Shown piece by piece: positions 33,201 through 40,025 of a DNA stretch of 40,025 bases. Position 1 is the stretch's first letter, and every line of letters begins with the position of its first letter. The notes beneath the pieces are model-generated. The model had not been told where the DNA came from. It did no database searches and worked only from the letters and a program-made list of their open reading frames with translations. Origin of the DNA: Kiritimatiellia bacterium (GTDB lineage: Bacteria; Verrucomicrobiota; Kiritimatiellia; JAFGHX01). The stretch spans positions 1-40,025 of the forward strand of contig JAFGHX010000278.1 of NCBI GenBank assembly GCA_016929905.1. Direction: 5' to 3'. Both the position numbers and the translations under genes were made by a program.

Positions 33201-34877
33201 ATGATGCCCAAACACGGCATAACGGTCCTGCTGCTCGGCGCGGAGGACGAGGAGAACCTCGCACTGCGCTACATCGGCGCGTGTCTCCGGCAGCACGGAC
33301 ATAACCCCGTGATCCTGCCGTTCGGCGGGCCCGACGAGATCCCCGCCATCCTGCGCGCCGTCCGCGAGCACAAGCCGCACATCATCGCGCTGTCCATCGC
33401 CTTCCAGTGCCGGGCCAACGGCCACTTCGACCTGGTCGAACGCGTGCGCGCCGCGGGATACGCCGGCCACATCGTCGCGGGCGGCCACTTCCCCACATTC
33501 GAGTACGCGAAGCTGCTCTCGACGCAGAAGGGCATCGACAGCGTCGGGCGTTTCGAAGGGGAAGAAACCCTCGTTCGTCTCGCGGAACACATTCCGGGCG
33601 ACGGCGACCTCTCACACGTGCCCAACCTCGTCTACCGGACGGCGCACGGCGTGGTGGAGAATCCCTGCACGACCCGGTTTCCGGACCTCGACGAGCTGCC
33701 GTTCCCGCTGCGGACGCGCCGCGCGCAGGTGCGGCTCGGCGAGAAGTTCGCCAGTCTCGTCGCCAGCCGCGGGTGCTGGCACGCCAGTTGCCTGTACTGC
33801 TGCATCGGCGCGTTCCACCGCGACAAGACGCAGCGGTTCGCGTTGCGCAGCGCCGAGAGCGTCGCCCGCGAAATCGGCATGCTCTACCGGGACAAGGGTA
33901 TCAGGCTCTTCCAGTTCCACGACGACAACTTCGTGCTGCGCACTTGCGAGGAGACCGGCCGCCGGGTCCAGGCGCTCGGCGCCGCCCTGCGCCGGGAAGG
34001 CGTTGACGTGGACCGGACGGCCTTTCTGATCAAGGCCCGGCCCGACGTTGTCGATGTGGCCGTCGGCCGCGCGCTCGCGGAGCTGGGTTGCGTCGGCGTG
34101 TTTCTCGGCATCGAGAACGCCAGCTCGACCGGGCTCAGGGCGCTGATCCGCGGGACCGAGATCGAGGCGGTGCAACGCGCGCCCGGCATACTGGCGGCGC
34201 ACGGCATGGTCGTCACCTACAACCTGCTCATCTTTCACCCGCGGGCGACGATGCGGGAAATCGATCAGAACATCGCGTTCGCCAGGCAGCACCTCGCGCT
34301 CCCGTTCGATTTCGGCCGCGCCGAGATCGTGGCCGGCTCGCCCCTCGCGCGCCAGGTCGAAGCCCGCGGCATGCGCCGCGGCGAGTGGCCGCATTGGGAC
34401 TACGTGATGGCGGAGGAAGACGTCCAACGCCTGTTCGCGGTCAACAGACGCACGTTCCGCCGCCAGGGCTCCCCGTACCCCACGCTGATGCATTCGCTCA
34501 TCGCACTGGCCTACCACGCGTTCACGCTGAAACGGCTGCATCCCGGCCCGGTCGCCGACTCGCTCGCCGCCGCGTGCATGGATCTGATTGCGCGCAGCAA
34601 CACCTTCGTGCTAGACTGCCTCGAGCATATGCGGGATTTGGCCGGGCAGAACGTGCCGCCGGAGGCGGTCGACACGCTCGACCGTCGCCTCACGGACGGC
34701 TGCCGTACGTTCCTGGCCGAGTGCTTCCGGTTGAGCGACAGGATGACGCGCCTGCAGATCGCGGGCCGCGTCTTTCAGGCGTTCGGCGTCAAGCCCGTTC
34801 TTCAGCGGCATCCCCTGCTCTGCAAAGCGCTCGGGACGCAGCCGCTCGGCGGGCCGGGTCGAAAGGAAAGAGCATGA
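33201..34877 (+). CDS. B12-binding-domain radical SAM protein
   Basis: This 558-residue protein has an N-terminal cobalamin-binding-like domain (residues 1-140: ITVLLLGAEDEENLALRYIG, then GGPDEIPAILRAVREHKPHI, VAGGHFPTFEY) and a radical SAM domain starting SRGCWHASCLYCC near residue 190. The cluster motif is C-x4-C-x2-C, one residue longer than the standard C-x3-C-x2-C. FHDDNFVLR, FLIKARPDVVD and VFLGIENASSTGLRAL are typical of the barrel. A helical C-terminal 150 residues follows. ATG 33201 or 33204 are both possible; the frame upstream is inside the structured element. Family members methylate or rearrange unactivated carbons. Its TGA overlaps the ATG of the following small membrane protein. 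Confidence 0.85.
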   Translation: MMPKHGITVLLLGAEDEENLALRYIGACLRQHGHNPVILPFGGPDEIPAILRAVREHKPHIIALSIAFQCRANGHFDLVERVRAAGYAGHIVAGGHFPTFEYAKLLSTQKGIDSVGRFEGEETLVRLAEHIPGDGDLSHVPNLVYRTAHGVVENPCTTRFPDLDELPFPLRTRRAQVRLGEKFASLVASRGCWHASCLYCCIGAFHRDKTQRFALRSAESVAREIGMLYRDKGIRLFQFHDDNFVLRTCEETGRRVQALGAALRREGVDVDRTAFLIKARPDVVDVAVGRALAELGCVGVFLGIENASSTGLRALIRGTEIEAVQRAPGILAAHGMVVTYNLLIFHPRATMREIDQNIAFARQHLALPFDFGRAEIVAGSPLARQVEARGMRRGEWPHWDYVMAEEDVQRLFAVNRRTFRRQGSPYPTLMHSLIALAYHAFTLKRLHPGPVADSLAAACMDLIARSNTFVLDCLEHMRDLAGQNVPPEAVDTLDRRLTDGCRTFLAECFRLSDRMTRLQIAGRVFQAFGVKPVLQRHPLLCKALGTQPLGGPGRKERA

Positions 34878-35110
34878 AAGAACTGTCCAGAAAAGCCGTC
34901 GCGCTGATCGCCTTCCTCGTCGCCGTGCCCGTCGCCCTCGTCGCCGTCGTGGTCTTCACCCTCTGCAACGGATGCCGCGGCCCGCAGATCTGCGACCCGG
35001 TCCACGAGGATGAACAGGTACGCGACACAACCCGCGACAACCCGCCGCCGACAAACAGGCCGCCCCCGCAAGTCTGCGACCCGGTACACCATCCGCCGGA
35101 GGAGCAGTAG
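34874..35110 (+). CDS. Small membrane protein with duplicated CDPVH motif
   Basis: This 78-residue product is of unknown family. It has one strong membrane helix (ALIAFLVAVPVALVAVVVF, residues 9-27), then a short Cys/Pro-rich tail with a duplicated motif: PQICDPVHEDEQ and PQVCDPVHHPPEEQ, separated by a PPPTNRPPP linker. Its ATG overlaps the radical SAM stop (ATGA, 34874-34877), and AAAGGAAAG serves as ribosome site. Tight coupling to a B12-type radical SAM enzyme raises the possibility that it is that enzyme's substrate or membrane partner, but no leader or cleavage signal is recognised. It could equally be a small anchor protein or lipoprotein. Confidence 0.65.
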   Translation: MKELSRKAVALIAFLVAVPVALVAVVVFTLCNGCRGPQICDPVHEDEQVRDTTRDNPPPTNRPPPQVCDPVHHPPEEQ

Positions 35111-35148
35111 ACGTCTGCACAGAACAGAGGAGAGACACGGAGAGCACC

Positions 35149-35385
35149 ATGATCGGACTGCATGATAAGGACACGGGCGCTGCCCTCGGGAGCATCACGG
35201 AGGAGCAACTCCAGTTCCTGATCGACCAACTCGAAGAGGAGTCGAGCGAAGACCAGGACTACTACATCAACCGGGACACGCTGGACGCATTCCGGGAGAA
35301 GAACGCGGATCCCGGGCTGCTCGATATCCTCGAGCGCGCGCTCGGCGACCGCGCCGACATCGAGATCACGTGGTCGCGCGGGTAG
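35149..35385 (+). CDS. Conserved small acidic protein (ITEEQLQFLIDQLEEES type)
   Basis: This 78-residue acidic, probably cytosolic protein reads MIGLHDKDTGAALGSITEEQ, then LQFLIDQLEEESSEDQDYY, INRDTLDAFREKNADPGLL and DILERALGDRADIEITW. I recall homologous small proteins of this pattern in many bacteria, usually annotated as hypothetical. Strand-helix-helix-strand is likely, with no catalytic motif. The ribosome site ACGGAG lies 9 bases before the ATG. It is 38 bp after the CDPVH-repeat gene, so it may be in the same operon. Confidence 0.75.
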   Translation: MIGLHDKDTGAALGSITEEQLQFLIDQLEEESSEDQDYYINRDTLDAFREKNADPGLLDILERALGDRADIEITWSRG

Positions 35386-35463
35386 GCGGGACTCTTGACG
35401 CACTTCGCCGCTAGATGGAGTCGGGATCAGCGAGGAGAGAACGTATTGGGGTGTCAGGGTTCA

Positions 35464-35639
35464 TGCCCCCACGGGCTTGTCCGGTGGGGAAATAAGATTC
35501 CTCCTGCACCCGGCGGCCGCATCCTTTCCTCTCCCCTCTGCCCAGCCGCCGCGGCGGCTGAGCAGAGGGGAGAGGAAAGGACTGGCAGCAGGCGGTCACC
35601 TCGTCACTCTTGCTCCCCCACGGCGCCAGGCCGTGGGGG
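35464..35639. repeat. Palindromic element: 60 nt hairpin flanked by an inverted pair of hairpins
   Basis: This fills most of the 331 bp gap at 35386-35716. The centre (35522-35581) is a 60 nt palindrome, TCCTTTCCTCTCCCCTCTGC and its complement around CAGCCGCCGCGGCGGCTG, with one mismatch in 30 pairs. A left hairpin (35464-35489, CCCCAC/GTGGGG) and a right hairpin (35615-35639, CCCCCACGGC / GCCGTGGGGG, perfect 10 bp) are inverted, diverged copies of each other, so the whole element is one large imperfect inverted repeat. It may act as a bidirectional terminator or be a MITE-like relic. No gene is seen in it. Confidence 0.85.
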
Positions 35640-35716
35640 CCGGCAGAAGAGTCAGGACGAAATGGTGAGTGCACGTTTCAGGCACAGCCGTCACACGCGA
35701 GATAGGGGGACAAGCC

Positions 35717-36835
35717 ATGGCAACACTCGACAGCCGGCAGGAGGCAGCCGTCTGCCGCCTGCTCGAGAAGCTCATCAGCCAGAACCAGGCCCGAATCCTC
35801 GTGCGCGCCGAGCGGCCGGAACCCGGCTTCTGGTTCGGCGGCGGCAACATGCTGCGTGACGACGACGGGACGGTCTGGCTCTGCGGCCGATACCGCAACG
35901 CGGGCGACTCCCGCACGGGGCTGGCGGCCGGGCTGCGCGGGCTCGAATGCGCGATCTTCCGCTCCGAAACGGGCGGGCGCAGCTTCAAGAAGGCGATGAG
36001 CTGGATTAAATCCGATCTTTCGCGCGGCGGGCGCAAGGTGCTCTCCATCGAAGGGACCGCCCTGCACCGGATGGCCGACGGCAGCGTGGAGCTGTTCATC
36101 TCTTCGGAGAAGGAAATCCGCTACCCCGAGCCTCTCGCGCGCTATCAGAAGCCCGGCACCGGTGTGTGGACAATCGACCGGATCGCGGGGCGGTCCGTCG
36201 CCGAGTTGGACGCGAGCACGCTCGCGCCGGTCGTGGAGAACGCCCAGTACCCGGAGTACCTGCACGTGAAGGACCCCGTCGTATTCGACGACGCAACGGG
36301 CAATACCGTCTTGCTCTTCTGCTCCCATCCGTTTTGCTGGTCGTCGGGCAACACCGGGATGGCCGTCCGGTCCGTGGGCCAGGCCGGCTTTTCGGTCCGT
36401 TGTTGGGAATTCGTCTCGCGCGGACCGGCCTGGGACGTGGCGTCGACCCGGATCACGGCGCGCATGCCGATCCCCCGCGTCGGCTGCTTCCGGGACGGGC
36501 ACGCGTGCTCCGTGTATTTCTATGACGGCTGCGAATGCGTCCGGGCACATCAGCAGAACGAGAAGGCGCACAAGCGCCCGCGCGGATACTCCTGCGAGGA
36601 ACTCGGAGGCGCGTTCGTCGGCTGGGACAACGCGTTCCCGGAACTCGCCCGGCTCTCCCGGCTGGCGCCTCTCTTCGTCTCGCCGTGGGGCACCGGCTGC
36701 AGCCGGTACGTCGACACGCTCACCACCGAGGACGGCATCGTGGCGGCCTGGCAGCAGTCGCAGCGGGACGGCTCGCAGCCGCTCGTCGGGCACGTCCTGC
36801 CGATGGACGAAATCAGAGACATTCTGGGTGCCTAG
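35717..36835 (+). CDS. Sialidase/GH-type beta-propeller protein (putative)
   Basis: This 372-residue protein starts at ATG 35717, with AGGGGGA 7 bases upstream. PEPGFWFGGGNMLRDDDGTVWL and LCGRYRNAGDSRTGL open a propeller-like fold. FRSETGGRSFKKAM resembles an Asp-box (SxxGGxxF), typical of sialidases. LSIEGTALHRMADGSVELFI, YLHVKDPVVFDDATG and FVSPWGTGCSRYVDTL look like successive blades with conserved acids. I infer a glycosidase-like propeller acting on a sugar, but no catalytic set can be assigned and no signal peptide is visible. The CYTH-like gene follows 2 bp after its stop, so the pair is an operon. Confidence 0.5.
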   Translation: MATLDSRQEAAVCRLLEKLISQNQARILVRAERPEPGFWFGGGNMLRDDDGTVWLCGRYRNAGDSRTGLAAGLRGLECAIFRSETGGRSFKKAMSWIKSDLSRGGRKVLSIEGTALHRMADGSVELFISSEKEIRYPEPLARYQKPGTGVWTIDRIAGRSVAELDASTLAPVVENAQYPEYLHVKDPVVFDDATGNTVLLFCSHPFCWSSGNTGMAVRSVGQAGFSVRCWEFVSRGPAWDVASTRITARMPIPRVGCFRDGHACSVYFYDGCECVRAHQQNEKAHKRPRGYSCEELGGAFVGWDNAFPELARLSRLAPLFVSPWGTGCSRYVDTLTTEDGIVAAWQQSQRDGSQPLVGHVLPMDEIRDILGA

Positions 36836-36837
36836 CC

Positions 36838-37494
36838 ATGATCTTGCGTACGGCCGAAGTTCGCTGGTTCTACCCGGGCGCCGTGCCTCGCGAGATCCAC
36901 GCATGGCTCCAGCGCGCCGGCTGCACGCTTGAAGCCAAGCCTGCGCGAACCGACCATTACCTCCGCCTCGCCGACGAGGCGCTCGGCGTCAAGCTTCGCG
37001 AGGGCCGCCTGGAGCTGAAGCAGCGCGTCGATTCGGCCGGTGTCATTTCCCTGCATCAACGCGCGGCCGGCCTCGTCGAGCGGTGGAGAAAGTGGAGCTT
37101 CGCCCTGGCCGACAGCGTGGAGGCGTTGAACGCACTGCTCCGGCCCGCCTCCTGCTGGATCGCGGTCAACAAGGAACGTGCACTCTGCACGGTGCCTCCG
37201 CCGCAGACGCCGCGCGAGGAGACACCCGCCCCCGCTTCCCCCCTGCAGGGCTGCAACCTGGAACTCACCGCCGTGCGCGCGGGCCGGAACGAATGGTGGA
37301 GCTTGGGGTTCGAGGCGTTCGGTCCCGCCGAAACCGTGCTCGCCAGTTTGCGGCGGGCGACGACGCGCCTCTTCACCGGCGATGAGCCGCCCACGCTGCA
37401 TGCCGAGGCCTCCTACGGATATCCGAAATGGCTGGCGGGGCTGCCGCCCCCCGGCAACCCTGAATCGATGTTGCCACTCGGCGGCACAAGCTGA
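36838..37494 (+). CDS. CYTH-like (triphosphate tunnel) domain protein
   Basis: This 218-residue cytosolic protein begins EVRWFYPGAVPREIHAWLQR. TDHYLRLADEALGVKLREGRLELKQR follows, resembling the strands of the CYTH/triphosphate-tunnel fold with alternating charged residues (KLREG, LELKQR). NLELTAVRAGRNEWWSLGFEAFG is another pair of strands. The canonical ExExK start motif is not exact here (AEVRWFYPG), so catalysis on polyphosphate is uncertain. The start is 2 bp after the propeller gene stop with no separate ribosome site, so it is probably read by coupled translation. Confidence 0.5.
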   Translation: MILRTAEVRWFYPGAVPREIHAWLQRAGCTLEAKPARTDHYLRLADEALGVKLREGRLELKQRVDSAGVISLHQRAAGLVERWRKWSFALADSVEALNALLRPASCWIAVNKERALCTVPPPQTPREETPAPASPLQGCNLELTAVRAGRNEWWSLGFEAFGPAETVLASLRRATTRLFTGDEPPTLHAEASYGYPKWLAGLPPPGNPESMLPLGGTS

Positions 37495-37580
37495 TACAGT
37501 CCTCCCATCGCAGGCCATGACCGGCCTGCCGGTAAGGACGAACTGGACACGGAATCTACCGCCGGAACGGGAGGTGTCGG

Positions 37581-38078
37581 GTGACGAAACAGCCGGAAAC
37601 GAAAGTGCCGGTCCGAACAGACGCGTTCGCAAGCGTGGCGCTCTGGCAACTGATCGCGTTCGTGCTGCTGATTTGCTTCGTGTGGGCGAGCGAGGTCATC
37701 GACCTGCCCGCCATTGTCTTCCATATCGCCCCGTCGCCCTTCAACTTCTACAGGGTCTGCATTCTGTCCGCGGCGATCATCACCGCGGGGATCGTAACCG
37801 TCGGACACACCTACGAACGACAGCGCTCGCTCGTCAAGAAGCTGCTCATGACCTGCCTCTATTGCCATCGGGTGAAGACGACCAAGGGCGAATGGGTCCA
37901 CGCCGAGGAGTACTTCCTGAACCACTACCCCGTCGCCATGGACCGCGGCGCGTGCCCGGACTGCGGCAAAATGCTGGAGACCACGGAAATTGCGGCGCAG
38001 GAATCCGGAATCAAATCCCCGCCGAAACCAGGGGCCGTGAAGCCGAATCAGCCCGGCGGCGGGAGCAGCCCGTCATAG
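37581..38078 (+). CDS. Two-helix membrane protein with zinc-ribbon-like tail
   Basis: This 165-residue protein starts at a GTG at 37581 with a GGGAGG site 7 bases upstream. Two membrane helices (LWQLIAFVLLICFVWASEV, residues 21-39; VCILSAAIITAGIVTVGH, about 59-76) are followed by a cytoplasmic domain. That domain contains CLYCHRVKTTKGEWVHAEEY and GACPDCGKMLE, the CxxC...CxxC pattern seen in sensor-kinase-associated ribbons (CxxCKKIRDDxGYW ... GICPDC). A Pro/Gly-rich tail follows. It looks like a sensor-associated module without kinase or receiver domains, so a role in signalling is a guess. Confidence 0.65.
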   Translation: MTKQPETKVPVRTDAFASVALWQLIAFVLLICFVWASEVIDLPAIVFHIAPSPFNFYRVCILSAAIITAGIVTVGHTYERQRSLVKKLLMTCLYCHRVKTTKGEWVHAEEYFLNHYPVAMDRGACPDCGKMLETTEIAAQESGIKSPPKPGAVKPNQPGGGSSPS

Positions 38079-38237
38079 GCCAAACGGCGGCCGCTCTGTC
38101 TCACGTGCCCGTGTGCGGCCGGAAGGGCGAGAGACCCAAGGACCTGGACCGGCTCGTGCGCGAGGTCGGGCCGTGAGGCGCTGCTACTGCAAGCTGCTTG
38201 AGCCGCCTTGCCGCTGAACCCTGATGAGGAGGCTCCG

Positions 38238-38387
38238 ATGCCCGAACCCGACAAGCTGGATCGCCAGGCCCGTGCGAGTGCACCGGGTCGCCGGGAACGA
38301 CGCTGTCCCACGGTCCCACAGTCCCACGGTCCCACAGTCCGATACCGGAGAGGAGGTCCCGCATGCAATTCGAACATTTCGCCCTGA
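38238..38387 (+). other. Short ORF with strong ribosome site, interrupted by repeat (possible gene relic)
   Basis: GATGAGGAGGCTCCG precedes ATG 38238 with ideal spacing. The 49 codons read MPEPDKLDRQARASAPGRRE, then run into the 8 bp GTCCCA repeat and overlap the VOC start. It may be the 5' relic of a lost gene. The 284 bp gap (38079-38362) otherwise shows no gene. Confidence 0.25.
38303..38340 (+). repeat. Second CNGTCCCM 8 bp array
   Basis: Four full units (CTGTCCCA, CGGTCCCA, CAGTCCCA, CGGTCCCA) and a partial CAGTCC. They are the same units as the fourteen-copy array at 18895-19006, 19 kb away. Confidence 0.85.
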
Positions 38388-38746
38388 ACGTACCCGATGC
38401 CAAAGGCATGGCCGATTGGTATATCGGCAACTGCGGCATGCGTGCGGTGCGCGCCATGGATGAAGCGCCCTACACCCATTTCCTCGCCGATCGTGGCGGC
38501 CGCGTGGTCATGGAGATCTACACCAACCCCAAGGCCCCCATCCCCGACTACGCCGGACAGCCGCCCCAGTGCTTCCATTTCGCGCTCGCCGTCGACGATC
38601 CCGGCGCCCTACAGCGCCGGCTCGTCGAGGCCGGCGCCACGCTCGTGGAAGAGCTGAAGCTCGACGACGGATCCCATCTCGTCATGCTCCGGGATCCGTG
38701 GGGCGTGCCCCTGCAGCTCTGCAACCGTGCCGAGCCGCTGGTCTGA
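38363..38746 (+). CDS. VOC-family (glyoxalase/bleomycin-resistance fold) protein
   Basis: This 127-residue protein has the paired beta-alpha-beta-beta-beta modules of the vicinal oxygen chelate fold: MQFEHFALNVPDAKGMADWY with an N-terminal metal-type His5, RVVMEIYTN with Glu51, CFHFALAVDDPGALQRRL with a second His, and MLRDPWGVPLQLCNR, where the usual last acid is Gln. A GAGAGGAGG ribosome site lies 8 bases upstream. Members bind divalent metal and act as lyases, dioxygenases or binding proteins; the reaction cannot be assigned. A truncated sulfatase end begins at the VOC stop codon. Confidence 0.85.
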   Translation: MQFEHFALNVPDAKGMADWYIGNCGMRAVRAMDEAPYTHFLADRGGRVVMEIYTNPKAPIPDYAGQPPQCFHFALAVDDPGALQRRLVEAGATLVEELKLDDGSHLVMLRDPWGVPLQLCNRAEPLV

Positions 38747-38747
38747 T

Positions 38748-39062
38748 TCGGGCAACTACTACAAGGGCAGTCAGCTCCAGGCGGTACGATGCGGCAAGTG
38801 GAAGCTGCACTTGCCGCGCACCGAACACCCGCGCAGACGCAGGAACCAGAACCGGGCGACGGACCCGAAGCCGGTCGAAGACAACGTGCGCAAGATCCCC
38901 ACGCAGCTGTACGAGCTGGAGGAGGACATCGGCGAAAAGCGCAATGTCGCCGATCAACACCCCGACCTCGTCAAACGCCTTACCGCACTGGCCAACGCGT
39001 TCGACAAAGACCTCAAGGCCAACGCCCGGCCGCCGGGCCGGTCGGCAGCCGGCGGCCGGTAG
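38748..39062 (+). pseudogene. C-terminal fragment of a sulfatase
   Basis: About 105 codons match the end of arylsulfatase-type proteins: NYYKGSQLQAVRCGKWKLHL followed by PTQLYELEEDIGEKRNVADQ and HPDLVKRLTALANAFDKDL. The N-terminal three quarters, with the CxPxR active-site motif and metal ligands, are absent, and the homology begins right after the VOC stop codon. It is probably a remnant left by deletion or rearrangement. Confidence 0.75.
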
Positions 39063-39100
39063 CCGGCGATCGGCAGATGGCCCGCCGTCGCGTTTCTTTG

Positions 39101-39129
39101 TTTCACTGGCGCGACAGATATGCTTTAAT
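39101..39129 (+). promoter_or_regulatory. Likely promoter for the small membrane peptide gene
   Basis: TTTCAC (39101-39106), a 17 bp spacer and TTTAAT (39124-39129), followed 20 bp later by AAGGAGG. A reasonable sigma-70 candidate. Confidence 0.4.
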
Positions 39130-39163
39130 GCGCCCCATCGATCCCCCACAAGGAGGTGTGTGT

Positions 39164-39271
39164 ATGCTCCCGCTCAATCCGAATCTTCTCATGGCGCTGA
39201 AGTTCTTCGTGGTCGTCACGGCCATTGTCTTCTGGATCGACCTGATCGCGAGGCTGGTCAAGAAGAAGTAG
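39164..39271 (+). CDS. 35-residue single-pass membrane peptide
   Basis: A 35-codon gene, MLPLNPNLLMALKFFVVVTA then IVFWIDLIARLVKKK, with a strong AAGGAGG ribosome site (39150-39156) 7 bases before the ATG and a plausible promoter. One hydrophobic helix (about residues 9-29) ends in a Lys-rich tail, as in small membrane regulators or toxin-like peptides. It lies between two gene relics, so it may be independent. No family is recognised. The good start signals argue it is real. Confidence 0.6.
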   Translation: MLPLNPNLLMALKFFVVVTAIVFWIDLIARLVKKK

Positions 39272-39313
39272 TGGGGCTGGCCCGGCCAACCTGCGAGAGT
39301 AGAAGCGGCGTTT

Positions 39314-39341
39314 CCGGCCGGCCCGGCTCCGGCAGGGCCGG
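39314..39341 (+). terminator. GC-rich hairpin after the small membrane peptide
   Basis: CCGGCCC (39318-39324) pairs with GGGCCGG (39335-39341) about 45 bp after the stop codon. Moderate stem, no U tract. Confidence 0.35.
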
Positions 39342-39501
39342 TCGCTTTCGCCCCCGCCAAAGGGCCGCCGGCACCCCGCCAGACGGGCCTCTTGTGTTCT
39401 GCCCTCCTTTCAGATCCCTGTTTCTCTCGCATCCTTCGCCCTTCCCGTCTCCCTCGCTTTCCCGCGTCGAATCGCGGGTTCCTGCGCGTTATAAACACGC
39501 T

Positions 39502-39789
39502 TCCCGCAACGTCGCCAATGCGCTGGCGGAAAGCGGCAACAAGTTCGTACCCGAGGTGCTCGTTGCCGGCGGCGGACAGGCCGGCGCGCTCGAGGCGCTG
39601 GCCGGCGTCCTGACGCAGCGCTTCATGAACGGCGGCACAGCCGCCGCGCACGCCGCCGCGCAGACGGCCGCAACCCGCGGGGTCCGGAAGCCCGCACCGG
39701 TCCATGCAGCGGGCGGGCCGGCCGATGACGATGCGCCGGACGTCTTGAAACAGATCCCCGGCAAGCCGGAACCGAAACCCGGAACCTAG
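39502..39789 (+). pseudogene. C-terminal fragment resembling an SPFH/band-7 (flotillin-like) protein
   Basis: The frame has no start codon near its conserved part: NVANALAESGNKFVPEVLVA, then GGGQAGALEALAGVLTQRFM and an Ala-rich, Pro-rich tail ending KPEPKPGT. The VPEVLV-GGG-ALEALAG pattern recalls the end of SPFH/flotillin proteins. Upstream (39380-39500) the DNA is pyrimidine-rich and non-coding in appearance. Probably a truncated gene end; the family assignment is tentative. Confidence 0.4.
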
Positions 39790-39838
39790 AGAGCCACCGC
39801 CTGGTGACTCATGTGCCAGGTTCAAGCAACAACCAGGC

Positions 39839-39868
39839 AAACGCCGCCGGCTGCGCCCGGCGGCGTTT
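39839..39868 (+). terminator. 12 bp perfect hairpin downstream of the SPFH-like fragment
   Basis: AAACGCCGCCGG (39839-39850), loop CTGCGC, CCGGCGGCGTTT (39857-39868). The A-rich and T-rich arm ends are typical of a bidirectional rho-independent terminator, about 50 bp after the stop codon at 39787-39789. Confidence 0.7.
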
Positions 39869-39944
39869 CCTGTTGACGAGTCCGGCGCCGGGTCCTACCT
39901 TAGTACTGCCTTTCGTAAATACGCTAACGTTAGCCGAAGCGATT

Positions 39945-40025
39945 TTGGCGCTGGGCAAGGCGCGCGGGAGGGGGCAATACCCGAAGCGGTCTTGCCCCCT
40001 CCCGCGGAACGCGGCCCAGCGCCAA
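39945..40025. repeat. Large inverted-repeat hairpin reaching the window edge
   Basis: Outer arms TTGGCGCTGGGC (39945-39956) and GCCCAGCGCCAA (40014-40025) are perfect. Inner arms CGCGGGAGGGGGCAA (39963-39977) and TTGCCCCCTCCCGCG (39992-40006) are perfect over 15 bp. The loop is 14 bases. The right arm ends exactly at the last base, so the repeat may extend further. Confidence 0.85.

Noticed and set aside
38084..38176. Reading frame ending in VCGRKGERPKDLDRLVREVGP as a separate gene end
   Set aside because: It has no start, no recognisable family and lies in a short gap; the evidence is too weak to call a relic.
1..40025. tRNA, rRNA, IS element or integrase
   Set aside because: No cloverleaf with a T-loop consensus, no rRNA-like sequence and no transposase or integrase frame was seen by eye.

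Overview
This 40 kb window is high-GC, gene-dense bacterial DNA. The gene content fits a carbohydrate-degrading member of the PVC superphylum (Kiritimatiellota, Lentisphaerota or Planctomycetota type). It has sulfatases, a GH38 alpha-mannosidase, a Gfo/Idh/MocA oxidoreductase, a sugar-isomerase-like TIM barrel, a GH20 relic, secreted Hcp-like proteins, a giant beta-helix surface protein, and intergenic regions full of short repeats. The lineage is an inference; there is no rRNA, tRNA or marker gene to settle it.

Layout. 1-5 kb: tail of a surface protein, a sugar isomerase/epimerase with a zinc alcohol dehydrogenase, a vapBC toxin-antitoxin pair with a clear promoter and operator, a broken GH20 gene and an AraC regulator. 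5-9 kb (minus strand): a Gfo/Idh/MocA oxidoreductase, a sulfatase and an unknown membrane protein. 9.5-17.3 kb (plus): alpha-mannosidase, a small secreted Hcp-like protein, and a 1340-residue Hcp / Ig-like / beta-helix surface protein. 17.4-18.8 kb: a stand-alone DUF4143-type ATPase with its own AT-rich palindromic promoter. 19-28.5 kb (minus): CPBP-type membrane protein, a repeat-rich lipoprotein translationally coupled to an LplT-PlsC-acyl ligase (Aas-like) fusion, a radical SAM protein and a methyltransferase. 28.7-39 kb (plus): a sigma-54 activator, an M23-like protein overlapping a GNAT acetyltransferase, a nitrilase, a B12-type radical SAM enzyme overlapping a small CDPVH-repeat membrane protein, a conserved small acidic protein, a sialidase-like propeller, a CYTH-like protein, a membrane protein with a zinc ribbon and a VOC protein. 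The right end holds truncated gene ends (sulfatase, SPFH-like), a 35-residue membrane peptide and large hairpins.

The most unusual aspect is the intergenic DNA. At least five families of 7-12 bp tandem repeats recur: CTTRCTCGAGAA, CNGTCCCM, GACCTTCGACC-like, ATTCGTGTTC and ATTGACG. Three of the GACC-type loci are arranged as opposed arms that can fold into long hairpins, and one has entered the reading frame of the radical SAM gene. There are also four larger structured elements: a three-way junction at 380-493; a 351 bp multi-hairpin at 32834-33184 whose mismatches are mainly G-U wobbles on the plus strand; a near-perfect 60 nt palindrome inside an inverted pair of hairpins at 35464-35639; and an 81 nt hairpin at the right edge.

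The best candidates for something undescribed are the 32834-33184 element with the following B12-radical-SAM/small-peptide operon, the secreted Hcp-domain proteins, and the aas-coupled repeat lipoprotein.
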